A program made the translations under genes and the position numbers. From contig NZ_BMHK01000004.1 in NCBI RefSeq assembly GCF_014640675.1, forward strand, positions 62,001 through 126,000: 64,000 nucleotides of DNA. The letters are read 5' to 3'. The notes beneath the pieces are model-generated. The model ran no database searches. It had not been told where the DNA came from and saw only the letters and a list, made by a program, of their open reading frames with translations. Of this stretch, positions 16,039-23,623 are shown in pieces; position 1 is the stretch's first letter; each line of letters opens with the position of its first letter. This stretch comes from Novosphingobium endophyticum. GTDB lineage: Bacteria > Pseudomonadota > Alphaproteobacteria > Sphingomonadales > Sphingomonadaceae.

Positions 16039-16980
16039 CTATTTCCCCCGCACCGGCAAGGGGTTCGCCGTCATTTGCACGCGTTTGCCCAGTCTCTCGC
16101 GCATTTCATCGAGGACCCAGAGCGCGGCCGGCCCCGGCGGACAATCCTTGCGCCAGAGCGCGAAGAGCGCGTAGCCCGTCGAAGGCTGCTCGGGCAGGCG
16201 AAGTTCGACCAGCGCGCCGCTGTCGAGATCGGCCTGCACGGCGTGACGCGGCATGGAGCCCCAGCCGATGCCCTCCTTGAGCAGCGCATGCTTGGCGCCG
16301 AGGTCGCCAAGCCGCCACGTGTGCGGGCTGAACACCGCAAAGTCACGCCCCTCGGTCAGCGGCGAGCGATCGGTCAGGACGAGCTGAAGATGCTTGCGCG
16401 CTTCGCCAGGGGGAATCGCGCCGGCCCGGGCGAGCGGATGCGACGGCGCCGCGACCGGCACGAGATCGACCGCGCCGACCGCCTCGCGATGCAGTTCGGG
16501 CATGTTCAGGATGTCCGGCCCGGCGATGGCAAGCGTTGCCTTGCCGTCGAGCACCAGCGCCGCCACCGCTCCGAGCCCTTCGACATGGAGGCGCAGCGGG
16601 ACGGTGGGGAACAGCGCCTGGAACTCGCGCAGCAGCGATGCGAGGCAGCCGCCCGGCACCATCACGTCGACGGCGAGCGACAGTTCGGCCTCGAGGCCCT
16701 GGCGCAGACTGCGCACTTTGGCGAGCAGACCGTCCACGTCGTCGGAGATCGCGCGCGCCTCGGACAGCAAGGCCTTGCCGGCCTCGGTCAGTTGCGGCTT
16801 GCGCGAACCCTCGCGGTCGAAAAGGCGCACGTCGAGCTGGCTCTCGAGCTGCGCGATGGCATAGCTGATCACCGAGATCGCCCGCCCGAGTCTTTTCGCC
16901 GCGCGGTTGAAGCTCCCTTCCTCGACGACGGCAAGAAAGCAGCGCAAGTGATCGAGGCTGGGCGGGGTCAGGTCAGGCAT
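16039..16980 (-). CDS. LysR family transcriptional regulator
   Basis: 313 residues. The winged helix covers about residues 8-66 (SLDHLRCFLAVVEEGSFNRAAKRLGRAIS). The substrate-binding domain follows, with typical strands such as ELSLAVDVMVPGG and LAIAGPDILNMPEL. It is divergent from the pirin and nitroreductase genes, the usual LysR arrangement, so it probably controls them and itself. The ligand is unknown. Homologues next to pirin genes in proteobacteria often respond to quinones or related electrophiles (inference). Confidence 0.92.
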   Translation of the reverse strand: MPDLTPPSLDHLRCFLAVVEEGSFNRAAKRLGRAISVISYAIAQLESQLDVRLFDREGSRKPQLTEAGKALLSEARAISDDVDGLLAKVRSLRQGLEAELSLAVDVMVPGGCLASLLREFQALFPTVPLRLHVEGLGAVAALVLDGKATLAIAGPDILNMPELHREAVGAVDLVPVAAPSHPLARAGAIPPGEARKHLQLVLTDRSPLTEGRDFAVFSPHTWRLGDLGAKHALLKEGIGWGSMPRHAVQADLDSGALVELRLPEQPSTGYALFALWRKDCPPGPAALWVLDEMRERLGKRVQMTANPLPVRGK

Positions 16981-16983
16981 TCG

Positions 16984-17000
16984 GAAATCTCGAACATTTC
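16984..17000. promoter_or_regulatory. Candidate LysR box in the regulator/pirin divergent gap
   Basis: GAAAT, seven bases, ATTTC is a perfect 5-7-5 dyad of the T-N11-A class that LysR proteins bind. It lies four bases upstream of the LysR start codon. A larger imperfect dyad, ATCTCG with CGAGAT, spans 16988-17027. Confidence 0.45.
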
Positions 17001-17102
17001 GGTCAATTTTATCACAATTTTCCGAGATGCCTGCAAGGCCTATCTGGGAGGCCGAGCAAGGGAATCCCTTCCCTGAGCAGTTTCACGACAAGGAGTGCAG
17101 CC

Positions 17103-17801
17103 ATGATCGAATTGCGTCCCTTCAGCAGCCTTGGCGCCGCCGACCATGGCTGGCTTGATGCCCATCATCACTTTTCGTTCGCCGAATATCACGATCCCGC
17201 GCGCACCAACTGGGGCCGCCTGCGGGTCTGGAACGACGACACGATCGCGCCGAAGTCCGGTTTCCCCTCGCATCCGCATCGTGACATGGAAATCGTCACT
17301 TACGTGCGCAAAGGCGCAATCACGCATGAGGACAGCCTGGGCAACAAGGGCCGCACCGAGGCCGGCGACGTCCAGGTCATGAGCGCCGGCACGGGGATCG
17401 TCCATTCCGAATACAACGTGGAGGACGAGGAAACGACGCTGTTCCAGATCTGGATCCTGCCCGACCGTCGCGGCGAGGCCCCGGGCTGGGGCGCGCGTCC
17501 CTTTCCGAAGGACGATCGTGCCGGCCGTTTCGTGACGCTCGCCAGCGGCATGGAAGGCGACGGGGACGCACTGCCGATCCGCGCCGACGCCCGCGTACTG
17601 GGCGCTGCGGTCAAGGCGGGCGAGACCCTCACCTACCAGACGGCGAAGGACCGCCATGCCTATCTCGTCTCCGCCAAAGGCCGCGTTCGCGTGGGCGACG
17701 TCGAGGCCGAGGCGCGCGACGGCGTCGCGATCACCGGGCTCGATACCATCACCGTGACCGCTCTCGAGGACGCCGAGCTGGTCCTCGTCGACGCGGCCTG
17801 A
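17103..17801 (+). CDS. Pirin family protein (quercetinase-like bicupin)
   Basis: 232 residues, the size of YhhW-type pirins. The first cupin holds the metal-binding HPHRDMEIVTYVRKG pattern with a further His in HEDSLGN, and GDVQVMSAGTGIVHSEYN is the pirin hallmark. Bacterial YhhW opens the ring of quercetin in vitro; the natural substrate is unknown. It begins a two-gene unit with the nitroreductase and is divergent from a LysR regulator. AAGGAG precedes the ATG. Confidence 0.92.
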   Translation: MIELRPFSSLGAADHGWLDAHHHFSFAEYHDPARTNWGRLRVWNDDTIAPKSGFPSHPHRDMEIVTYVRKGAITHEDSLGNKGRTEAGDVQVMSAGTGIVHSEYNVEDEETTLFQIWILPDRRGEAPGWGARPFPKDDRAGRFVTLASGMEGDGDALPIRADARVLGAAVKAGETLTYQTAKDRHAYLVSAKGRVRVGDVEAEARDGVAITGLDTITVTALEDAELVLVDAA

Positions 17802-17838
17802 AACTCCCCTCTCTCTCTCTGAACTACAGGATCACGAC

Positions 17839-18417
17839 ATGCACGGACGTTCCGCAAATCCCAGAGTTGAAACAATGATTGTCGAGCGCTGGAGCCCTCG
17901 CGCCTTCGACGGCAGCGAGATCCCGCAGCAGGACCTCGACGTGATTTTCGAGGCGGCCGGATGGGCGCCTTCGGCCTTCAATGCCCAGCCGTGGCGGTTC
18001 CTCTACGCCCGCCGCGACGATGAGAACTGGGAACTGCTGCTCTCACAGCTGATCGAGTTCAATCAGGGCTGGGCGAAGAACGCCTCGGCGCTCGTCTTTG
18101 TCGTCTCTGACCGGCTCATGCGTTCGGAAAAGGGCAATTCGGACAATCACAGCCACAGCTTCGATGCCGGCGCGGCATGGGCGCTCGCGGCGCTGCAGGC
18201 CCACGCCATGGGCTATCACACCCACGGCATGACCGGGCTGAAGTTCGGCGAGGCGGAACAGGCGCTCGGCATTCCGGAGGATCACCGCCTTGAGGCGGCC
18301 TTTGCGATCGGTCGGCAGGCGCCGAAGGACACGTTGCCCGATTTCCTGCAGGAGCGCGAGATCCCGAGCATGCGCAGGCCCGTTTCCGAAATCGCCTGGG
18401 CCGGCAAGTTCGCCTGA
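17839..18417 (+). CDS. Nitroreductase family FMN-dependent oxidoreductase
   Basis: 192 residues. The family's FMN-binding start ERWSPRAFDGSEIPQQDLD is followed by AGWAPSAFNAQPWRFLYA, in which S and N contact FMN. A Gly-rich C-terminal half with MGYHTHGMTGL follows. Such proteins reduce quinones or nitro compounds with NAD(P)H. It lies 37 bases after the pirin gene and is followed by a strong terminator, so the pair forms an operon. The substrate is unknown. Confidence 0.9.
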   Translation: MHGRSANPRVETMIVERWSPRAFDGSEIPQQDLDVIFEAAGWAPSAFNAQPWRFLYARRDDENWELLLSQLIEFNQGWAKNASALVFVVSDRLMRSEKGNSDNHSHSFDAGAAWALAALQAHAMGYHTHGMTGLKFGEAEQALGIPEDHRLEAAFAIGRQAPKDTLPDFLQEREIPSMRRPVSEIAWAGKFA

Positions 18418-18476
18418 CTTCGCGAAGCCCCCCGCGAGCGTTCCCGTCCCCCTCCTCCCCGGGGAACGCTCCGACT

Positions 18477-18514
18477 GGCCCGGTCTGCCCGCAAGGCAGG
18501 CCGGGCCTTTTATT
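18477..18514 (+). terminator. Rho-independent terminator after the pirin-nitroreductase operon
   Basis: GGCCCGG-T-CTGCC pairs with GGCAG-GCCGGGCC around the loop CGCAA, and TTTTATT follows. The GC-rich stem of 12 pairs with a T-run is the clearest terminator in the window. Confidence 0.8.
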
Positions 18515-18580
18515 CTGGCGATTGTTTTCTTTGTGAATGCGTTGCCAGGGTTGTCGGATTTTTGGGGGAAGGGACGTGTC

Positions 18581-18733
18581 AAACCCTCCCCGGAACGGGG
18601 AGGTGGCAGCCGGAGGCTGACGGAGGGGTCGGAAGCTCTCGCCTTGAACCTCCATGCGATCGGAGAGCCTCCGACCCCTCCACCACCCGCTTCGCGGGCG
18701 GTCCCCCTCCCCGTTCCGGGGAGGATCTGGATG
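18581..18733. repeat. 153-bp composite palindromic repeat, copy 1
   Basis: The terminal palindromes are CCTCCCC-GGAAC-GGGGAGG on the left and CCTCCCC-GTTCC-GGGGAGG on the right. Between them are a long inverted pair around GAGGGGTCGGA and TCCGACCCCTC and a short GCCCGC-type hairpin. A near-identical copy in reverse orientation lies at 28580-28733. There is no coding capacity that looks real. It fills most of the gap between the terminator and the HPP gene. Confidence 0.85.
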
Positions 18734-18889
18734 ACAGCAATGTCGGCGCCCGCGGACATTGCCCGCCGCGAAGTCGCCCGCGATATGGTCGCCTTTCGAT
18801 CCGGGGCTGGTGCCGTCTCAAGTGCCAGATGACTGCGGAAAAGAACTTCTCTCTGGGCTGCCCGGTCGGAAGCGGGCAGGGGCGCCCCC

Positions 18890-19570
18890 ATGATAGATGT
18901 GGTCCTGAAACTGGCCTCACCGATGCCTCGCGCGGCGATCGGACACCTGGGCTGGCTGCGCGGCGCGGTCGGCGCGGCTCTGGCGATCGCGCTGGCCGCC
19001 GGCCTGACCGGGCTGCTGCTCAGGATTTCCGACTTCGCGATTCCCTTGCCGCTGCTGGTCGCGCCGCTGGGCGCATCGGCGGTTCTGGTGTTCTGCGTTC
19101 CTGCCAGTCCGCTGGCCCAGCCCTGGCCGGTTATCGGCGGAGACCTGGTTTCGGCGGTGGTGGGGCTGGCGCTTGGCCACATGATCGGCGTGCCCTGGCT
19201 GGCGGCGAGCCTGGCGCTCTGCATCGCTATCGCGCTCATGTCACTGCTGCGCTGCCTGCATCCGCCGGGCGGTGCCTGCGCGCTCCTCTACGCGCTGGGC
19301 GCGGCCGGCGCGGAGCAGTGGGACTGGGCATGGATGGGCGCGATCACGGCCAACGTCGCCGCGCTGGTGGCTGTCGGGTGGTTCTACAACAACCTGACGG
19401 GACACCCCTGGCCGCACGTTCCTGTCCGCGTCCCGCCCGCACCGGTCCCGGCCTATACCCGCGAGGATATCGAAGCCGTGCTGGCCGAATGGAACGAAGT
19501 GCTCGATGTCGACATCGACGATCTCGACGCCTTCTGTCAGGCGCTCCTGCGCAAGGGGCGCGGCCGCTAG
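18890..19570 (+). CDS. HPP family integral membrane protein
   Basis: 226 residues with four or five membrane helices. The name-giving motif is in CLHPPGGACALLY (about residues 122-134), and LLVAPLGASAVLVFC is also typical. Some HPP proteins in plants and cyanobacteria move nitrite. This one ends in a soluble tail with an acidic DVDIDDLDAF segment. The role here is unknown. A start a few codons later, at MPRAAIG, is possible. Confidence 0.85.
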   Translation: MIDVVLKLASPMPRAAIGHLGWLRGAVGAALAIALAAGLTGLLLRISDFAIPLPLLVAPLGASAVLVFCVPASPLAQPWPVIGGDLVSAVVGLALGHMIGVPWLAASLALCIAIALMSLLRCLHPPGGACALLYALGAAGAEQWDWAWMGAITANVAALVAVGWFYNNLTGHPWPHVPVRVPPAPVPAYTREDIEAVLAEWNEVLDVDIDDLDAFCQALLRKGRGR

Positions 19571-19735
19571 CAGTCGAGGGCTGTCCTGCGGGGGTGTTGT
19601 GGCCCGATGCGCGCGCCCCTTCTTGCACGATCTCTCCCGCAGGCTTAGGTCCGGCTTCAGACGCGGCCCCCGTGATTTTATTTCAGGGCCGTGTAAACCC
19701 GAGTGACACCTGAGCCAGCAGAAGAGGACCGCCCG

Positions 19736-21061
19736 ATGACCGCCAGCGCACCCGAACTCGTCCTTGCCGGCGGCACGGTTCACACGCCGAACGGCACGCA
19801 AACGGCCGATGTCGCGGTGCGCGGCGGGAAGATACTCGGCATCGGGTCATACCCCGACGCGGATCGCCGGATCGACTGCACCGGGCTCGACATCCTGCCC
19901 GGCGTGATCGACAGCCAGGTCCACTTCCGCGAGCCGGGCCTGGAGCACAAGGAAGACCTTGAAAGCGGCAGCCGCGCGGCGGTGATGGGCGGCGTCACGG
20001 CGGTGTTCGAGATGCCCAACACCTCGCCCAACACCGACAGCGTGATGCGCGTTCACGACAAGCTCGATCGCGCGCTGCACCGCATGTACTGCGACCACGC
20101 CTTCTACGTCGGCGCGACGGCGGAGAATGCCGAAGAGCTGGGCGAGCTTGAGCGCATCCCCGGCACGGCGGGCGTCAAGATCTTCATGGGCGCCTCCACC
20201 GGCAGCCTGCTCGTCGCCGAAGACGAGCAGCTCGCGCGCGTGCTGGCCCACGGCCGCCGCCGGGTCGCCATCCATGCCGAGGACGAGGAGCGGATGAACG
20301 CGCGCAAGCACTTCCGGGTCGATGGCGATCCCGCCTCGCACCCGGTCTGGCGCGACGATGAAAGCGCGATGCTGGCGACGCGGCGCATCCTGCGCCTTGC
20401 CCGCGCGGCGAAGCGGCCGATCCATATTCTCCACGTCACCACGCCCGCCGAGTTGGAACTGATCGCGCAGCACCGCGACATCGCGACGTGCGAGGTGACG
20501 CCGCAGCACCTCACGCTGGAGGCGGAGGATGCCTATCCCCGGCTCGGCAGCTATGCGCAGATGAACCCGCCGATCCGTTCGGCCGCGCATGTCGCGGGAC
20601 TGTGGCACTGGCTGCGCCAGGGCGTACCCGACGTGATCGGCTCGGACCATGCGCCGCATACCAAGGAAGAGAAGGCCAAGAGCTATCCGGCCAGCCCCTC
20701 GGGCATGCCGGGCGTGCAGACGCTGCTGCCGCTGATGCTCGACCACGTCGCCAGGGGCAACATGACGCTGGAGCGCCTGATCGACATGACCTCCAGCGGC
20801 GTGCAGCGCGTTTTCGGCCTCGTCGGCAAGGGCCGCATCGCCGCCGGATACGACGCCGACTTCACCGTGGTCGATCGCAAGGGCAGCTTCACCATTACCG
20901 AGGACTGGGTGGAAAGCCGCTGCGGCTGGTCGCCCTTCACCGGGATGGAACTGCGCGGCCGCGTGATCGGTACGATCATTCGCGGGCATAGTGCGATGTG
21001 GGAAGGCCAGCTCGCCAATGCCGCGCGCGGCGAGCCGCTACGCTTCGCCGGCGCGCTCTGA
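19736..21061 (+). CDS. pyrC: Dihydroorotase (class I), with an altered HxH motif
   Basis: 441 residues. This amidohydrolase closes carbamoyl-aspartate to dihydroorotate. The carboxylated lysine is K148 (GVKIFMGAS), His ligands lie in AIHAEDEE and HILHVTT, and the catalytic Asp is in GSDHAPHTKEE. The first metal motif, normally H-x-H, reads S-Q-V-H63-F-R: Gln replaces the first His. My recollection is that related sphingomonad and Rhodobacter proteins share this Q-V-H form, so it is probably functional. The start at 19736 (MTASAPELVLAGG) is preferred over 19703. Confidence 0.88.
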   Translation: MTASAPELVLAGGTVHTPNGTQTADVAVRGGKILGIGSYPDADRRIDCTGLDILPGVIDSQVHFREPGLEHKEDLESGSRAAVMGGVTAVFEMPNTSPNTDSVMRVHDKLDRALHRMYCDHAFYVGATAENAEELGELERIPGTAGVKIFMGASTGSLLVAEDEQLARVLAHGRRRVAIHAEDEERMNARKHFRVDGDPASHPVWRDDESAMLATRRILRLARAAKRPIHILHVTTPAELELIAQHRDIATCEVTPQHLTLEAEDAYPRLGSYAQMNPPIRSAAHVAGLWHWLRQGVPDVIGSDHAPHTKEEKAKSYPASPSGMPGVQTLLPLMLDHVARGNMTLERLIDMTSSGVQRVFGLVGKGRIAAGYDADFTVVDRKGSFTITEDWVESRCGWSPFTGMELRGRVIGTIIRGHSAMWEGQLANAARGEPLRFAGAL

Positions 21062-21257
21062 CAAGGGTTCTCGCTGCCTCGCCGGTCTGAAGAAATCGCG
21101 CTCCAGTGGGCGATTCGTCGCTCGGCAAAACTCGTTTCGTCGAAATTACGAAATCTGACAGACGCGTTGCAGTCCGTTCATATTCATGCCCCTAAAGATG
21201 AATGCGTACCGCGGATCGTGCCCCCGATTGGCCCCTCCGCCAGAAAGGAGACATGAG

Positions 21258-21704
21258 ATGAACGCATTCTTCAAGGCAGCCGCTCTCACCGCCGCGGCCG
21301 CCAGCCTCGCCACCGCAGCGCCCGCCATGGCGGCTACGGGCTATGCGTCGCCCCACGGTGCGGACTTCCGTGCTCCCGGCGAGCAGGTTTACGAACGCAG
21401 CCGGGACCGCGACCGCCGTTGGCGTGATTATGACCGCCGTGGCTATCGCGGGGACTATCGCAGCTACCGCAACCACGGCGAGCCTGTCTATCGCGACACC
21501 CGCGTCTGGCGCGGCGGAGATGGGCGCTATTACTGCCGCAAGCAGAACGGCACGACCGGGCTGCTCATCGGCGGCGCTGCCGGTGCCTTGCTCGGCCGCG
21601 AGATCGACGGCGGACACGACCGGACCGCCGGCACCCTGATCGGCGGCGTGGTCGGCGCGCTGCTCGGCCGTGAGGTCGACCGTGGCGACAACCGCTGCCG
21701 CTAA
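21258..21704 (+). CDS. Secreted glycine-zipper protein
   Basis: 148 residues. A signal peptide ends near AAPAMAAT. A middle region very rich in Arg, Asp and Tyr follows (ERSRDRDRRWRDYDRRGYRG). At the C-terminus are two tandem glycine-zipper segments (GLLIGGAAGALLGREIDGG and TLIGGVVGALLGREVDRG), nearly exact repeats. The fold resembles the 2TM glycine-zipper lipoproteins of the outer membrane, but there is no lipobox. The function is unknown. GAAAGGAG gives a strong ribosome binding site. Confidence 0.8.
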   Translation: MNAFFKAAALTAAAASLATAAPAMAATGYASPHGADFRAPGEQVYERSRDRDRRWRDYDRRGYRGDYRSYRNHGEPVYRDTRVWRGGDGRYYCRKQNGTTGLLIGGAAGALLGREIDGGHDRTAGTLIGGVVGALLGREVDRGDNRCR

Positions 21705-21723
21705 CGTGAAACCATAGCAGACA

Positions 21724-21749
21724 CCCCGCGCGGACGGCGACGCGCGGGG
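21724..21749 (+). terminator. GC-rich hairpin after the glycine-zipper gene
   Basis: CCCCGCGCG pairs perfectly with CGCGCGGGG around GACGGCGA. There is no T-run, so it may be an mRNA-end structure rather than a true intrinsic terminator. The remaining 240 bases up to the next gene show nothing else clear. Confidence 0.4.
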
Positions 21750-21989
21750 ACACCGCCCGGTCTTGCACTTTTGGTGCAGTCGGGCGGGAGGGCGTCTGCG
21801 GCTTGCTCGCGGGCGCCCTCAATCTTTGGTGGCCGCCCTTTCCCGAAATGGGACGTGGCCGCGATCGGGCGCGCAATTGTCTCGTGTTTTGGGCATGGCC
21901 TTCGTATTGATGCGGAATGGCGGCGTGTTTCGGCATGGGTCCGAAAGTCATGCCGCCGTGTCCGTCCGTGGCAACGAAGGAATGCGACG

Positions 21990-22703
21990 ATGAAGAATCC
22001 CGCCCGTCTCATGGCACTGGGCCTTGCCGGTACGCTCATGCTCGCCGGTTGCAATTCGGACAAGAAGCAGCCCGAGGGAGGCGAAACCGACCCGGCTCTG
22101 AGCGGCGCGCTTGGCGATCAGATCATGGTCGATCCCGATATGGCCGGGCAGGACGGCGCGGCGCTTGGTGCCGATGGCGGCCAGATCACGCTGCCGCCCG
22201 AACAGCGTTCTCCGGAGGCGATCCAGGCAGCGAAGGCGGACGCCGCGGATGCAGCCGGCGGCGCGTTGAAGTCCGCCCCGCAGCCGCAGAAGGGCAGCAC
22301 GGCGGCGCTGACCGAGGCTGCCGCGACCGCTGCGCAGGTGGCTCAGGAAACCAAGGCCGCGCAGACCGACTGCGCCAGCAAGGTCACCTATTCGAATACC
22401 TGGGCGGCCAGGCTGCCGGCCGAGATTCCGGTCTATCCGCGCGGCGCGGTGCAGGAAGCGGCGGGAACGGACAGCGACGGCTGCTCGCTGCGCGTGGTCA
22501 GCTACGCCACGCCGGTCTCACCGCAGGACGTCGCGAGCTTCTACTACACGATGGCGAACAAGGCGGGCTACGGGGCGGAGTACAGGCTCGATGGCAACGA
22601 CCACGTCATCGGCGGCCGCAAGGGCGGCAAGGCCTACGTCGTCTATGCCCGCAAGCGCGACGGCGGCGTGACCGAAGTGGATCTGGTCACCAGCGGGAAA
22701 TAA
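21990..22703 (+). CDS. Putative lipoprotein of unknown function
   Basis: 237 residues. The signal peptide MKNPARLMALGLAGTLM ends in the lipobox LAGC (Cys about residue 21). A low-complexity Ala/Gln/Glu region follows to about residue 130. The folded C-terminal domain (about 135-237) begins TYSNTWAARLPAEIPVYP and ends GVTEVDLVTSGK. This domain pattern recurs in sphingomonad lipoproteins but I know no function for it. The frame is open upstream; the signal peptide fixes the start. Confidence 0.75.
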   Translation: MKNPARLMALGLAGTLMLAGCNSDKKQPEGGETDPALSGALGDQIMVDPDMAGQDGAALGADGGQITLPPEQRSPEAIQAAKADAADAAGGALKSAPQPQKGSTAALTEAAATAAQVAQETKAAQTDCASKVTYSNTWAARLPAEIPVYPRGAVQEAAGTDSDGCSLRVVSYATPVSPQDVASFYYTMANKAGYGAEYRLDGNDHVIGGRKGGKAYVVYARKRDGGVTEVDLVTSGK

Positions 22704-22793
22704 CGGCCGGACGCCGGGGGATCGAGCGGAGATTCGCCTCGTCTCCGCCCGCTGCCGGCGTTGCCGAAAGACCACCGCCGCCCGGGCGAATGC

Positions 22794-23576
22794 CTATTCC
22801 ATGAACCAGCCGTGGCTCGCGACCAGCGACTGGCCGGTCAGCGCATTGGTTTCGAACGCGGCGAAGAACAGGGCGACTTCGGCGATATCCTCGACAGTGG
22901 TGAATTCGCCATCGACCGTCTGGCCGAGCATCACGCGGCTGATCACTTCCGCCTCGGGAATGCCGAGTTCCCTGGCCTGTTCGGGGATCTGCTTGTCCAC
23001 CAGCGGGGTGCGTACGAATCCGGGGCAGATTACGTTGGTGCGCACGCCCTTCTTGCCGCCTTCCTTGGCGATCACGCGCGAGAGGCCGAGGAGACCGTGC
23101 TTGGCCGTCACATAGGCGCTCTTGAGTGGGCTCGCTTCCTTGGAATGGACCGAGCCCATGAAGATGATCGAGCCCGACCCTTGCGCATACATGTGCGGCA
23201 GGCAGGCTTTCGAGGTGAGGAAGGCGCCGTCGAGATGGATCGCGAGCATCTTCTTCCAGTCCGAAAAAGCGAACTCCTCCACCGGATTGACGATCTGGAT
23301 TCCGGCGTTGGAGACGAGCACGTCGACTGCGGCCCAGGCCTCGACCACTTTCGCGACGCCCGCGTCGACCTGCTCCTGGCTGGTCACGTCCATGGCGACG
23401 GCCATGGCCTCGGTACCGAACGTCTCGCGGATGTCCGCCGCAGCCTTTTCGGCGGCGTCGACGTTGAGGTCGGCAATCGCGACCTTGCCGCCTTCGGACG
23501 CGTAACGGTGGGCGATGGCGTTGCCGATGCCGCTGGCCGCGCCGGTGACGATGCAGACCTTGTCCTTGAGCTTCAT
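22794..23576 (-). CDS. 3-hydroxybutyrate dehydrogenase (SDR family)
   Basis: 260 residues. The NAD motif is [14 protein letters not shown] lies in LVSNAGIQ, and the catalytic Ser and Y-x-x-x-K are in [38 protein letters not shown] is characteristic of D-3-hydroxybutyrate dehydrogenases (BdhA/HBDH), which oxidise 3-hydroxybutyrate to acetoacetate. The start lies 47 bases after the glnD stop on the same strand. Other SDR substrates are possible, but the C-terminal lid motif favours this call. Confidence 0.85.
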   Translation of the reverse strand: MKLKDKVCIVTGAASGIGNAIAHRYASEGGKVAIADLNVDAAEKAAADIRETFGTEAMAVAMDVTSQEQVDAGVAKVVEAWAAVDVLVSNAGIQIVNPVEEFAFSDWKKMLAIHLDGAFLTSKACLPHMYAQGSGSIIFMGSVHSKEASPLKSAYVTAKHGLLGLSRVIAKEGGKKGVRTNVICPGFVRTPLVDKQIPEQARELGIPEAEVISRVMLGQTVDGEFTTVEDIAEVALFFAAFETNALTGQSLVASHGWFME

Positions 23577-23623
23577 GCAGGTTCTCCGTTGGATGCGGTC
23601 ACGCAGCGCTCCCGGTCCGACGC

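Noticed and set aside
18581..18733. Coding sequences or a CRISPR-like array within the composite repeat
   Set aside because: The frames exist only because of GC-rich palindromes; there are no regularly spaced direct repeats with unique spacers.
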